Source: Marinobacterium sedimentorum (GTDB lineage: Bacteria; Pseudomonadota; Gammaproteobacteria; Pseudomonadales; Balneatricaceae). From it: 54,033 nucleotides of DNA. A program made the position numbers and the translations under genes. Every line of letters starts with the position of its first letter. Positions within the stretch are counted from its first letter, which is position 1. Below are positions 25,262-34,228 of this stretch, one piece after another. Below the pieces are notes generated by a model. The model did not search any database. It was given only the letters and a program-made list of their open reading frames with translations, and had not been told where the DNA came from. The stretch covers positions 1 through 54,033 of the forward strand of contig NZ_JALDYX010000032.1 of NCBI RefSeq assembly GCF_024267675.1, in the 5' to 3' direction.

Positions 25262-26581
25262 TCAGGAACGAATGCCAATGAGTTCGGGTGCCATCAGTTC
25301 TGGCAGTCCCAGGGTCAACTCCGGGAAAACAATGATCAGCAGCAGGACGGCGGTCATGGCGCCGAGATAAATCAGGGTCGGTACCAGGCATTTGAGCAGG
25401 TTGATGCCGCCAATCTTGGAGGCGATCATCAGGCACAGGCCGTAGGGCGGAGTGATCAGGCCAAAGCCCAGCGCCATGACGCCGACGATGCCGAATTGCA
25501 CCGGGTGTATGCCGGCCTGCAGCGCCAATGGCAGGAACAGCGGCGCTATGATGGCCATGGCCGGCAGTGAGTCCATAAAGGTGCCAATCAGCAGCATCAC
25601 CAGGGTCATGACCAGCATCAGGGTGACCGGATCGGTCAGGGTGATACCGCCCATCAGGGTGTTGGGCACCTCATAGAACGAGATCAGATAGCCGAAGATG
25701 GATGCCGCCACCAGACTGAATAGTGAAAGCGCAGACAGGCGAATGGTTGAGGTGCTGGCCTGCATGACCTTGCTCAGGTTCAGGGTGCGGTAGATAACAA
25801 AGCCCAGAAAAAGGGCATAGATCACGGCAATGACCGCAGCTTCCGTGGGCGTAAACCAGCCAAAGCGAATGCCACCGATAATCAGTACCGGAATAGCGGC
25901 TGCCAGGAGCCCATCCTTGGAGGAGATCAACAGTGCCCGGCGACTGGCCGGCGCCTGTACCGGGATCTTCAGTTTGCGCACGAACCAGGTGTTGGTGAGC
26001 AGCTGTGACAGACCGATCATGATGCCGGGTACAATCCCGGCCAGAAACATGCCGCCGATGGACGTATTGGTGAGCGCGCCCCAGACGATCATGTTGATGC
26101 TGGGCGGAATGATGATGCCGATTACCGACGAGGCTGCCGTAACGGCTACGGCGAACTCCGTGGGATAGCCCTCGCGTTTCATTGAGGGTATCAGGATGGA
26201 CCCCACCCCGGCGCTGTCGGCGGTGGATGAGCCCGACACACCGGCGAACATCATGCTTACCGCCACATTGACATGGGCCAGGGCGCCCTTGAAGCGACCC
26301 AGCAGGTTCATGGCGAAACGGATCAGCTTGTCGGTGACCTCCGCCTGGTTGATCAGGTTGCCGGCCAGCAGAAAGATAGGGACTGCCAGAAGCACGAAGG
26401 AATCCATGCCGTTGTACATGCGCTGGAAGACGATCCAGTTTGTCAGGCGCGGGTCCAGCACGGTGATGGCAACGGCGCTGGCGATCAGCGCAAAGGCGAT
26501 GGGGATGCCGATGGTGATGAAGAGTCCCAGCAGCAGGAACAGGGCCCAGGGCAAGAGCCAGAAGAAGTCGGCTTCGATCAT
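25262..26581 (-). CDS. dctM: TRAP transporter large permease (DctM family)
   Basis: 439 residues and about twelve hydrophobic segments. Characteristic pieces are LAVPIFLLAGNLINQA, VAVSMMFAGVSGSSTADSAGVGSIL and ASSVIGIIIPPSINMIVWG, and it ends in a GFGLITPPYGLCLMIA segment. Acts as the ion-coupled transport subunit with DctQ and the periplasmic DctP. Overlaps dctQ by four bases. The context (LacI regulator, KDG kinase) points to a sugar-acid substrate. Confidence 0.94.
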   Translation of the reverse strand: MIEADFFWLLPWALFLLLGLFITIGIPIAFALIASAVAITVLDPRLTNWIVFQRMYNGMDSFVLLAVPIFLLAGNLINQAEVTDKLIRFAMNLLGRFKGALAHVNVAVSMMFAGVSGSSTADSAGVGSILIPSMKREGYPTEFAVAVTAASSVIGIIIPPSINMIVWGALTNTSIGGMFLAGIVPGIMIGLSQLLTNTWFVRKLKIPVQAPASRRALLISSKDGLLAAAIPVLIIGGIRFGWFTPTEAAVIAVIYALFLGFVIYRTLNLSKVMQASTSTIRLSALSLFSLVAASIFGYLISFYEVPNTLMGGITLTDPVTLMLVMTLVMLLIGTFMDSLPAMAIIAPLFLPLALQAGIHPVQFGIVGVMALGFGLITPPYGLCLMIASKIGGINLLKCLVPTLIYLGAMTAVLLLIIVFPELTLGLPELMAPELIGIRS

Positions 26582-27219
26582 GATTTTGGCTCCTGTAAGC
26601 TGTCTCTGCGGGCGTCGTTATGGTTTTTGTTGTCGAAGTCGCTGGCGCCGTCCGGATTCAGTGCGCTGGTGTCGCCAAGGCGTTCCAGGTAGGCAAAGCC
26701 GTACAGCCAGAGTCCCAGCAGGCGCTGCAGCGAGAACAGCAGCATGATGCTGCCGCAGGTGGTGAAGGTGATGTACATCCAGAACATGGGCAGGCGCGCT
26801 GCGGTGGATTTGCGATGCCAGCCGGAGTCCGCAAATTCGTAGCCGTAGATCATCAGGTAGAGCGCCAGTGCCAGCATGGCCAGTTCGGCGATCAGGCGGC
26901 AGGCCCGGTCGGCGCGCCGGCCGGGCTTGAAAGCGTGCAGCACAAAATGATCCGCGTGCAGTACACCCAGCGCCGTGCCAAAGGCGATAGACCATTGAAA
27001 GCTGAAGCGTGCCAGTTCTTCGCTCCAGTAAATCACCGGCAGGGCCGGCAGGTTGCGGCTCAGGATCTGGTAGGCGATCAGGCCGACAAAGGCGAACAGC
27101 AGCACCTGCAGCAGCCGCTCCAGTCCGTGTTCGAGGTGCCGGTTGACGCCTTCCAGTGTGATCAGCGCAGGGCGTAACGAACCTGCGCGTCTGACGTTCA
27201 GGTTATCAGTAAAAATCAT
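26578..27219 (-). CDS. dctQ: TRAP transporter small permease (DctQ family)
   Basis: 213 residues from the ATG at 27219 (MIFTDN), which has AAGGT 8-10 bases upstream; a longer frame begins at 27261. Four membrane helices, with the family pattern QILSRNLPALPVIYWSEELARFSF and the HADHFVLHAF loop. The N-terminal ~45 residues are cytoplasmic and the last ~30 (rich in Asp, Asn, Lys) form a hydrophilic tail longer than usual. Works with DctM and overlaps it by four bases. Confidence 0.92.
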   Translation of the reverse strand: MIFTDNLNVRRAGSLRPALITLEGVNRHLEHGLERLLQVLLFAFVGLIAYQILSRNLPALPVIYWSEELARFSFQWSIAFGTALGVLHADHFVLHAFKPGRRADRACRLIAELAMLALALYLMIYGYEFADSGWHRKSTAARLPMFWMYITFTTCGSIMLLFSLQRLLGLWLYGFAYLERLGDTSALNPDGASDFDNKNHNDARRDSLQEPKS

Positions 27220-27288
27220 GCCAGTTACCTTGTGAGTCTGTGAGACTGGAAACGGGGCCACAACGCAAGCTGCCGCCCCGGCAGCGGC

Positions 27289-28278
27289 TTATTCGGCCTG
27301 CTGAATACGCAGATACAGATCGTCCAGCTCCATTTTCTTCGCCACGGCCAGCAGCGGCGCCTGTACCCGGCGTTTCATCTCGACCCGATCCAGTGGATAC
27401 AGAATGGCGCCTTCGGCAACCAGGTCCGCCTCGGATTTGGCATCCAGTTTCAGCTGTATCTGGCGGGCATAGGCCGAAGCCTCGGCGGCGGCCCGGTTGA
27501 CAGCCGTTTGCTGCGTTGCTGACAGCTTGTCCAGGGTCTTGCCGGACAGCGTCATCAGGCGCACGGTGATGTCGTGCTCAGACAGGCCGATATGGGGAGC
27601 GACCTCATGAAAACGCATGCGGTAAATCCATTCGGGCTCGTTGAGCAGGCCGTCGATGGCCCCCAGTTGCAGACCGGTATAGATTTCCTTCCAGGCAAAG
27701 GTGGTCGGTTGTGCGCCCAGTGCGCTCCAGGCTTCGATCAGCGGGTCTGTCGGGTTCACTCGAATCTTCATGCCCTGCAGGTCATCCAGGCTGTTCAGCG
27801 GCTTGTTACTGACGATCTGCCGCTTGCCGCCGCCGAAGTAACCGATCACCGTCACGCCGGACTCCGCATGGATGCGTTGACTGATTTCCTGGCCTAGGTC
27901 GCCGCTCAGTACGTTGTTCCAGTGAGCGGCATCGCGGTACAGAAACGGAAAGCTGAAGATGTTGGCGGTTTCGGAAAAATCGGTGATTTTTCCGGGGTTG
28001 ATAATGGATACATCCAGTACACCGGCCATTTGCTGCTCGAACAGCTCTCCCTCGTCACCAAGCACGCCGTTGGGAAATATCTGCACGTCTATGTCGTTAT
28101 CGGAAAACTGTCTTACCAGTTGCTGGAATTTGACCGCGCCCTCCTGATAGGCCGTATCTTCGGCTCCAAGGTGACCAAAGCGCAGCGTTACGGAGGCTGC
28201 AGAGACGGCGGTTGTCAGTGTAAGGGCGGTCGCACCGACGACCAGGCTGGCCGAGAGTGTTTTAATGAAGGTTTTCAT
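27289..28278 (-). CDS. dctP: TRAP transporter substrate-binding protein (DctP family)
   Basis: 329 residues from the ATG at 28278 (MKTFIKTLSAS), giving a signal peptide cut near residue 27 (AVSA/ASV). The mature start VTLRFGHLGAEDTAY and the central LQGMKIRVNPTDPLIEAWSALGAQPTTFAWKEIYTGLQLGAID-type region are those of DctP proteins; the arginine in KIRV normally binds the ligand carboxylate. First structural gene of the sugar-acid operon, 118 bases after lacI. Confidence 0.93.
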   Translation of the reverse strand: MKTFIKTLSASLVVGATALTLTTAVSAASVTLRFGHLGAEDTAYQEGAVKFQQLVRQFSDNDIDVQIFPNGVLGDEGELFEQQMAGVLDVSIINPGKITDFSETANIFSFPFLYRDAAHWNNVLSGDLGQEISQRIHAESGVTVIGYFGGGKRQIVSNKPLNSLDDLQGMKIRVNPTDPLIEAWSALGAQPTTFAWKEIYTGLQLGAIDGLLNEPEWIYRMRFHEVAPHIGLSEHDITVRLMTLSGKTLDKLSATQQTAVNRAAAEASAYARQIQLKLDAKSEADLVAEGAILYPLDRVEMKRRVQAPLLAVAKKMELDDLYLRIQQAE

Positions 28279-28325
28279 AATTTTTATCTTCTCCATTGGT
28301 TCAAGAGTGTTTCAGGCACAGGGGT

Positions 28326-28369
28326 ATTGCCCCGATAACGGCTGGCGCCGGCTTATCGGGTGTGGCAAT
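28326..28369 (-). terminator. Long inverted repeat between lacI and dctP
   Basis: ATTGCC-CCGATAACGGC pairs with GCCGG-CTTATCGGG-GGCAAT with small bulges, a stem of more than 15 pairs. No T-run follows on the minus strand. It may partially end lacI transcription or set the ratio between regulator and transporter. Confidence 0.5.
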
Positions 28370-28396
28370 TCAGGTTATTGGGTGAAGCGCTCTGGG

Positions 28397-29458
28397 TTAG
28401 CGCCTATCGCCAGGCAGCTCGGGGCTGGGGAGGGCGCCGCTATTGCCGCAGGAGCCGCGTATGATCAGTTCCGCCGGCAGAATATGCTGCTGCCTGGGTT
28501 GATCTGGAAATTCCATGCGGGCCAGCAACATGTGCGCCGCCCTGCGACCCATTTCAAACGCATGGGAGTCGATGGTGGTCAGGGCCGGTATGCGATCTTC
28601 GGCTTCTTCCACATTGTCGAATCCGGTGATCGCGAAATCCCTGCCGGGCACCAGTCCAAGGCGCCGCAGGCCGGCCATCATGCCAAAGGCGGTAACGTCG
28701 TTGAAACAGACCGCCGCGCTGACCTCGGGATGTTCGCGGCGCAAGGTTTCGACGAAACTCCTGCCACTGCGGCGACTGGGCTCGATGTGAAAAATCAGGC
28801 TGGCGTCCTGCTCATGCCGTTGCAGGGCATCAATAAAGCCCTGGTGTCGTTCCAGGGTTGCCGAGTGCAGCCGGTCACCGCCGACAAAGGCAATATGACG
28901 GTGACCCAGGGCAATCAGGTGCTCGCAGATCTGGTCGATCCCGCTGCGGTAATCGGTGCTGACATAGTCAAAGGGCGAATCCGGCAGGGTGCGCAGCAGC
29001 TGAACACAGGGAATCTGCCACTGCTGCAGGGTGTTGACCATGGCAGGGTCAGTACCGAAGGCCGGGCACAGCAGAATTCCATCGACACTCTGTTCGCTCA
29101 GGCGTGAAAGTAACGATGCCTGGCGTTCCGGGTCCTCGTTATAACTGGCCAGGAACAGCATCTTGCCGGCTTCGGTCAACACTTCATTGACCCCGGCGGA
29201 CAACTGGGCAAAGAACGGGTTGGCGATATCGCCGATCACCAGGCCGATGATGTCTGAAGATTGATTACGCAGGTTGGCGGCACTGCGGTTATAGACATAT
29301 CCGACTTCAACTGCGGCTGTCTCGACGCGCCTGCGTGTTTCTTCGCTGATACGGGGATCTTTGCGCAGCGCCATCGAGACGGTTGCCGAAGAGGTACCAG
29401 AGACACGGGCAACATCCTTGATGGTCGCACGTTTTTTCGGGTCGGTTATTGTCGTCAT
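28397..29458 (-). CDS. LacI-family transcriptional regulator
   Basis: 353 residues. HTH at about 12-40 (TIKDVARVSGTSSATVSMALRK), hinge near 55-62, then a periplasmic-binding-protein-like sensor domain (DIIGLVIGDIANPFFAQL, GHRHIAFVGGDR, FNDVTAFGMMAGLRRLG, ITGFDN). It heads the TRAP/kdgK operon on the same strand and should sense an intermediate or sugar acid imported by it. Two matching palindromes lie just upstream of its start, suggesting autoregulation. Confidence 0.93.
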   Translation of the reverse strand: MTTITDPKKRATIKDVARVSGTSSATVSMALRKDPRISEETRRRVETAAVEVGYVYNRSAANLRNQSSDIIGLVIGDIANPFFAQLSAGVNEVLTEAGKMLFLASYNEDPERQASLLSRLSEQSVDGILLCPAFGTDPAMVNTLQQWQIPCVQLLRTLPDSPFDYVSTDYRSGIDQICEHLIALGHRHIAFVGGDRLHSATLERHQGFIDALQRHEQDASLIFHIEPSRRSGRSFVETLRREHPEVSAAVCFNDVTAFGMMAGLRRLGLVPGRDFAITGFDNVEEAEDRIPALTTIDSHAFEMGRRAAHMLLARMEFPDQPRQQHILPAELIIRGSCGNSGALPSPELPGDRR

Positions 29459-29469
29459 TATAATCGCCG

Positions 29470-29503
29470 TTTAATCGTTTAAATTGGAGTTTAATCGATT
29501 AAA
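29470..29503. promoter_or_regulatory. Twin operator sites for the LacI-family regulator
   Basis: TTTAATCGTTTAAA (29470-29483) and TTTAATCGATTAAA (29490-29503) are two near-identical 14-base palindromes with centres 20 bases apart, about two helical turns. The second is a perfect dyad with the central CG typical of LacI-family operators. They sit 11-45 bases upstream of the lacI start codon. Confidence 0.8.
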
Positions 29504-29651
29504 TGCCGAAGTCAAGCCCTCCTGTGACGGGCTCTTTAAGGTGCGGCTCAGTGGTGTCGCCGCCAGTTGGGGTGATGCCGTGCTTCATGGCGGCCGTCGA
29601 TGGATGGCTGCGGTATACTATTGTCCGGTGTAACAACGGGAGCTGAGCGGG

Positions 29652-30107
29652 ATGCAATACTGGTTGTTCAAGTCTGAACCGGATGTGTTTGGCATTGATG
29701 ATCTGGCCCAGTCGCCTGATCAGACGGCGCGCTGGGATGAAATACGCAACTATCAGGCGCGCAATTTTCTGCGTGATGAGGTGCGTGTCGGTGATCAGGT
29801 GTTTATTTACCACAGCAGCTGCAAGCAGGTCGGTATTGCCGGTGTTGCCGAAGTGGTACGCGCAGCCTATCCGGACCCCAGTCAGTTTGAGCCCTCCCAT
29901 GCCCTGTTCGATGTGAAAGCGGCCCCGGGATCACCGCGCTGGTTCTGTGTGGATATTCGGTTGCGTGAGAGCTTCAGCCGGGTCATACCGCTGCGCCAGC
30001 TCAAGGCGACTGCGGCGCTGGCCGATATGACGCTTTTGCGCCAGGGGCGGCTTTCGGTGCAGCCGGTCAGCGCCGCGCAGTGGCAGCTTGTACTAGAGTT
30101 ACGCTAA
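29652..30107 (+). CDS. EVE domain protein
   Basis: 151 residues covering almost exactly one EVE domain. Typical segments are MQYWLFKSEPDVFGIDDLA, RWDEIRNYQARNFLRDEVRVGDQVFIYHS and GIAGVAEVV. EVE folds are related to PUA/YTH domains and bind modified nucleic acid bases; the bacterial single-domain proteins have no settled role. Monocistronic and divergent from lacI. Start ATG at 29652 follows GGGAGC. Confidence 0.92.
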   Translation: MQYWLFKSEPDVFGIDDLAQSPDQTARWDEIRNYQARNFLRDEVRVGDQVFIYHSSCKQVGIAGVAEVVRAAYPDPSQFEPSHALFDVKAAPGSPRWFCVDIRLRESFSRVIPLRQLKATAALADMTLLRQGRLSVQPVSAAQWQLVLELR

Positions 30108-30175
30108 TTGCTGATTTTTCTGAATACTATTCCGACTCTTGCTGGGTATACTGAAATAAAAAAGTGCTCTGGCTG

Positions 30176-30210
30176 AACTGCTGCGGGCCGCTGTGCGGCT
30201 CGCAGCAGTT
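30176..30210 (+). terminator. Strong hairpin after the EVE gene
   Basis: AACTGCTGCG / CGCAGCAGTT, a perfect 10-base stem with an inner GCCGC/GCGGC stem. It is followed only by TTA, so termination strength is uncertain. It lies 68 bases past the stop and 42 bases before the next gene. Confidence 0.55.
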
Positions 30211-30251
30211 TAGATCGGGCAAAATCGTTGTGACAGGGAGCACCAGTACGC

Positions 30252-31640
30252 ATGATCATTCGCAAGGCCAGGGAGGCGTTCGGTGGGTTGCTGTTGCCGT
30301 ATCTAGGAGTGCTGATGGTGGTGCTCAGCGGCATACTGGGAACAGAATACGTGGCGCGTCTGGCCGCCGAGCGTGATCGTGAGTCGGCGCAGCTGGAAAC
30401 CCAGATACAGTTGTCGGAGCTGCGTGCCTGGCTCGAAAGCGAAATCAATTCGGTGCTCTATCTGACCCGGGGCCTGACGGCTTATTTGGTGGCGCGCCCG
30501 AATGCGACGCCGGCGGAGCTGGCCGTGGTAGCGCCCTACATCGTGCGTGGCAGTGATCATATTCGCAATATTGGTTTGGCGCCGGACAATATCATTCGCT
30601 TTGTCTATCCGCTCACCGGCAATGAAGCCGCCCTCGGACTTGATTACACCCAGGATTCCAAACAGTGGCCGGCCATTCAACGCGCGATGGAGCACGGTGA
30701 CATGCTGGTGAGCGGGCCACTGCCGCTTATTCAGGGCGGCAGTGGCCTGATTGCGCGCAGCCCGATATTTATCGATGAAGGCAAGGACAGCCGTTATTGG
30801 GGAATGGTGTCGATTGTAATCGACATGGATTCCCTGCTGGGCGCCGCGGGTCTGAATGACAACCCCAGAGGTATCGCGTTGCGCGGAACCGATGGTCAGG
30901 GGGCCGGGGGTGAGCAGTTTTTCGGCCCGGCGGGCGTGTTTCAAAATCCCGCGGTGCTGACGCAGCCCGTTAATTTTCGTCACAGCCAGTGGGAAATCGC
31001 GGTTGTGCCTGACTACAGCGGGCAGGGTCATTCCAGCATGCGGGTGAGGGGGTTGCTGTACGGACTGCTGCTGGCCATAGTGGCGCTATTGCTGCAGCTT
31101 ATTCGGGTATTTTGTCGTGCCCGTCACCAGGCCTCGGTCGATTCCCTCACCGGGCTCCCCAACCGGCGCATTTTGCTTGAACGCGCCAATCAGCTGATCG
31201 CCCAGGCCAGGCGCAATGACAGTGGTTTTGCCCTCTGCTACGTCGACCTCAATGGTTTCAAACCGGTGAATGATCATTATGGCCATCATGCCGGCGATCA
31301 GGTGCTACAGGAGACCGCTTCGCGCTTGCGCCTGGCGTTGCGAGCGGTGGATACGGTGGCGCGTACCGGCGGCGACGAGTTCGTATTGCTGCTGCCGGGC
31401 ATCGAGTTGGCAGCGAATGTGGATGCGGTACTGCAAAAGCTATCGGTCGCCCTGCGGGTGCCGGTGCGCTATAAAAGTCAGAGTATTGTCGTGGGGGCCA
31501 GCATGGGCTGGGCGCTCTATCCGCGCGAGGCCGACAGCCTGGATGCGCTGATGGCGCTGGCGGATAGCCGCATGTACGAAATGAAGGAAAACCTCAGGGC
31601 TGTCGCTCGCAGTGCGCAGGTGGGCACCGCGGTGCCATAG
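30252..31640 (+). CDS. CHASE-like sensor diguanylate cyclase
   Basis: 462 residues. One membrane helix near 14-36, then a periplasmic region of about 230 residues resembling a CHASE domain (GSDHIRNIGLAPDNIIRFVYPL, then DYTQDSKQWPAIQRAM), a second helix near 265-285, and a GGDEF domain (SVDSLTGLPNRRILLERAN). The active site is RTGGDEFVLLLP and an inhibitory site RAVD precedes it at the right distance, so product feedback should work. No EAL domain. Ligand unknown. Confidence 0.92.
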   Translation: MIIRKAREAFGGLLLPYLGVLMVVLSGILGTEYVARLAAERDRESAQLETQIQLSELRAWLESEINSVLYLTRGLTAYLVARPNATPAELAVVAPYIVRGSDHIRNIGLAPDNIIRFVYPLTGNEAALGLDYTQDSKQWPAIQRAMEHGDMLVSGPLPLIQGGSGLIARSPIFIDEGKDSRYWGMVSIVIDMDSLLGAAGLNDNPRGIALRGTDGQGAGGEQFFGPAGVFQNPAVLTQPVNFRHSQWEIAVVPDYSGQGHSSMRVRGLLYGLLLAIVALLLQLIRVFCRARHQASVDSLTGLPNRRILLERANQLIAQARRNDSGFALCYVDLNGFKPVNDHYGHHAGDQVLQETASRLRLALRAVDTVARTGGDEFVLLLPGIELAANVDAVLQKLSVALRVPVRYKSQSIVVGASMGWALYPREADSLDALMALADSRMYEMKENLRAVARSAQVGTAVP

Positions 31641-31820
31641 GCTTGAGTTACAGACCGAAGCCTGCTGGATGCTGGGAGTCTGCCTCTGGCGTTAGTGTCC
31701 GGAGCGCAGAACCATCTGAATGCACTGAGGGCGCTGGCGGACAGTCGGAGGCATGAACTGAAGCTGCGTAGCGTGCCGGCAACAGTGGTGTCAGGATCAG
31801 CCCGTTTTCAGGTGCGATTT

Positions 31821-32123
31821 TCAGCCATCCGTAAACCGCCCCAGGCGTTGCCTGAGCATGCGGTTTTCGTACCTGAGCTGCTCAAGTTCGTCCAGCAGAT
31901 CGAGTGCCAGTGCAATGCCGGACCAGTCAATCTCAAGCTCACGGTGCAGGCGTAATGCCCGCCGGGCAGTAAACACCATCTGAAATTCGAAACGCCAGTC
32001 ACCGGCTGTATCCGCGTGCGGGTCAAGGATGCCGGCCTCAATCATTCGCCGCAGGGTATCGCTGGGCAGGTGAGAGGCGTGTATGAACTCGTCCAGGGTC
32101 ATTTCAATCATTTGCGGGGTCAT
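31821..32123 (-). CDS. cbpM: CbpM-like chaperone modulator
   Basis: 100 residues from the ATG at 32123, whose ATGA overlaps the cbpA stop; an ATG four codons upstream is possible. The MerR-like helical fold shows in FIHASHLPSDTLRRMIEAGILDPH and ends with a leucine-rich helix (DLLDELEQLRYENRML). CbpM binds the J-domain of CbpA and inhibits its co-chaperone action. Directly downstream of cbpA, as in E. coli. Confidence 0.88.
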   Translation of the reverse strand: MTPQMIEMTLDEFIHASHLPSDTLRRMIEAGILDPHADTAGDWRFEFQMVFTARRALRLHRELEIDWSGIALALDLLDELEQLRYENRMLRQRLGRFTDG

Positions 32124-33076
32124 CGCTTGCTCCATTCGGCTCTGGGGTCAAAGGACGCCGATTCGGCCAGTTGCTGCCACTGCTGGCGAATCTTGTCATC
32201 GCTGCCGGGCGGCATCATGACTTTCAACACCGCAAAGAGATCGCCCTTGTGTCCCTTGCCAACCAGGCCTTTTCCCTTGACCCGCAGGCGCTGGCCGGTC
32301 TGACTCTGGGCGGGAATGGTCAGGTGGATTCTGCCGGTGAGCGTCGGTACCTCGATCTTGGCGCCCAGAGCGGCTTCCCAGGGGGCAAGCGGCACTGTGA
32401 TAACCAGGTTGTGTCCCTCGACATCGAACAGTGGGTGAGGTACAAGACGGATCCGCAGATACAGATCACCGCCGGGTCCTCCGCCCGTTCCGGGGGCTCC
32501 CTGACCCTTGAGGCGAATGCGCTCGCCATCGCCGACACCGGCCGGAATTTTCACGTTCAGGTGCTTTTTCCGCCGGGTCAGCTGGCCATTGGCGCCGGGC
32601 TCGGTCACCTCGAAGGATACGGGCATGGATTCTTCCGAGAGGGTGTCCTCAAGAAAGACGGGCAGGTCGAGTTCTATGTCATGGCCACGGCGCTCAAAAC
32701 CGCGTTCTGTCCCGCTATACGGCTGCTGACGTTGCTGCGCACCACCAAATATCGATTCAAAAAAGTCCGAGAAGTCGCCGGAAAAGGTGGTGTGACCGCT
32801 GTCGCCGAATCCGCTTGATGGTTGCCAGTCTGGCGGAGGCTCGAACGTCTTGCCATGGCGGCCATAGCGTTTCAGTTCGTCATATTCCGCCCGTTTCTGG
32901 GCATCCTTCAGGACCTCGTAGGCCTCGGCGACCTCCTTGAACTGGGCTTCGGCATTGGATTCGCTGCTGACATCGGGATGATATTTGCGTGCCAGCTTGC
33001 GGTAGGCGTTCTTGATGGTGGGCTTGTCGGCGTCTGCAGCGACACCGAGAACCTTGTAATAGTCTTTAAACTCCAT
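32120..33076 (-). CDS. cbpA: Curved DNA-binding protein CbpA, DnaJ-like co-chaperone
   Basis: 318 residues from the ATG at 33076 (MEFKDYYKVLGV). J-domain at 1-70 with the HPD motif in KYHPDVSSE, a Gly/Phe-rich linker, then two DnaJ C-terminal beta domains (KIPAGVGDGERIRLKGQG, then FDVEGHNLVITVPLAPWEAALG). It lacks the zinc-finger of DnaJ, which fits CbpA. Works with DnaK and can bind DNA. Coupled to cbpM by a four-base overlap. Confidence 0.94.
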   Translation of the reverse strand: MEFKDYYKVLGVAADADKPTIKNAYRKLARKYHPDVSSESNAEAQFKEVAEAYEVLKDAQKRAEYDELKRYGRHGKTFEPPPDWQPSSGFGDSGHTTFSGDFSDFFESIFGGAQQRQQPYSGTERGFERRGHDIELDLPVFLEDTLSEESMPVSFEVTEPGANGQLTRRKKHLNVKIPAGVGDGERIRLKGQGAPGTGGGPGGDLYLRIRLVPHPLFDVEGHNLVITVPLAPWEAALGAKIEVPTLTGRIHLTIPAQSQTGQRLRVKGKGLVGKGHKGDLFAVLKVMMPPGSDDKIRQQWQQLAESASFDPRAEWSKR

Positions 33077-33239
33077 AGCACTGCTGCCTCGGCGGGTCAT
33101 TATAGATCCCTATTGAGACACTGTAGTCGAGAACGTTAGGCGCGGGCGGGTGCTTTAGGGATAATTTACCCGATTGATGTGGATCTGGCCCGGCGCCCCC
33201 CCAGGTGTGCGGTGGCGTGCGCGGCGGGCAGGGGGCTGA

Positions 33240-34169
33240 TCAATATCCCTGGGCGCTATCGACATGGGGTACGAATAGGCCCTGCTCCAGCGATTGCATA
33301 TCCGTGGCGATCTGCTGCAGCGCCTCGTCAATCAGCGTCGGTGCGGCTATATGGGGTGTGATGATGACATCGGATCTTGCCCAGAGCGGATGATCGCTTG
33401 GCAGTGGTTCGGCGTGAAACACATCCAGCAAGGCGCCACGCAGGTGCCCGCTGTCCAGCGCATGATTCAGCGCGTCTGGGTCTAGCGTCGTGCCACGTCC
33501 TGCGTTGATGAGTACAGTCCCCTGGCGTAACTGTGCCAGGCGGCTGGCGTTGAGCAGGTTGCAGGTTTCCTCTGTGCCCGGCAGCAGGTTGACCAGCACA
33601 TCGCAGCGCCCGAGAAAAGCACCCAGATGTTCGAGCCCCGAGTAGGTATCGATGCCCTCAATGCTCTTGGGGCCACGGCTCCAGCCCTGCACCCGATAAC
33701 CCAGCTGCCGAAAGCGCTGTGCCACTGTCTGGCCCAGGGCACCCAGCCCCAGCACACCTATGCAGCGGGTGTTGGGCGCCTGGCTGGCATGGGGTTGCCA
33801 CAGTTTTTGCTGCTGCTGGCGCCGGTAGTGGTCGAAGTTGCGGCCAAAATGCAGCACGCCGTAGTGGATATAGTCGAACATCCAGGGATCCATTCCGGCA
33901 TTGCGCAGTTTTATTATGGGTACTTCGGTGGGGCGCCCCGGCAGGCGTAGCAGGGCATCGACGCCGGCACCCAGGTTGAAAATGGCTTTCAGCTGGTGCT
34001 GGCTGGCGAAGAGTTCGACCGGTGGGTGCCACAGCAGGGCATAGTCAGCCTGCCAGCGTGTATCCAGCTGCGCTGACCAGAGTTGAATATCAGAGTCGGG
34101 CCAGGTGGTGCGCATCGCCTCTAGCCAGCCATCGTTCGCAAGTCCCTGGCCGTAGAACAGAATATTCAT
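33240..34169 (-). CDS. ghrA: Glyoxylate/hydroxypyruvate reductase A-like dehydrogenase
   Basis: 309 residues. D-2-hydroxyacid dehydrogenase fold with nucleotide motif IGVLGLGALGQTVAQRF, catalytic arginine in INAGRGTTLD, glutamate in DVFHAEPLP and histidine in VIITPHIAA. The N-terminal FNLGAGVDALLRLP and NAGMDPWMFDYIHYGVLHF parts are closer to GhrA than to other members. Reduces glyoxylate and hydroxypyruvate with NADPH. A second, different dehydrogenase of this superfamily lies at 24302. Confidence 0.9.
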   Translation of the reverse strand: MNILFYGQGLANDGWLEAMRTTWPDSDIQLWSAQLDTRWQADYALLWHPPVELFASQHQLKAIFNLGAGVDALLRLPGRPTEVPIIKLRNAGMDPWMFDYIHYGVLHFGRNFDHYRRQQQQKLWQPHASQAPNTRCIGVLGLGALGQTVAQRFRQLGYRVQGWSRGPKSIEGIDTYSGLEHLGAFLGRCDVLVNLLPGTEETCNLLNASRLAQLRQGTVLINAGRGTTLDPDALNHALDSGHLRGALLDVFHAEPLPSDHPLWARSDVIITPHIAAPTLIDEALQQIATDMQSLEQGLFVPHVDSAQGY

Positions 34170-34228
34170 GATCCGACTCCCTGTTGTTATTAGGCCGGCA
34201 AGTAAAAAGGAGTTGGCGCCGGGCTTTA

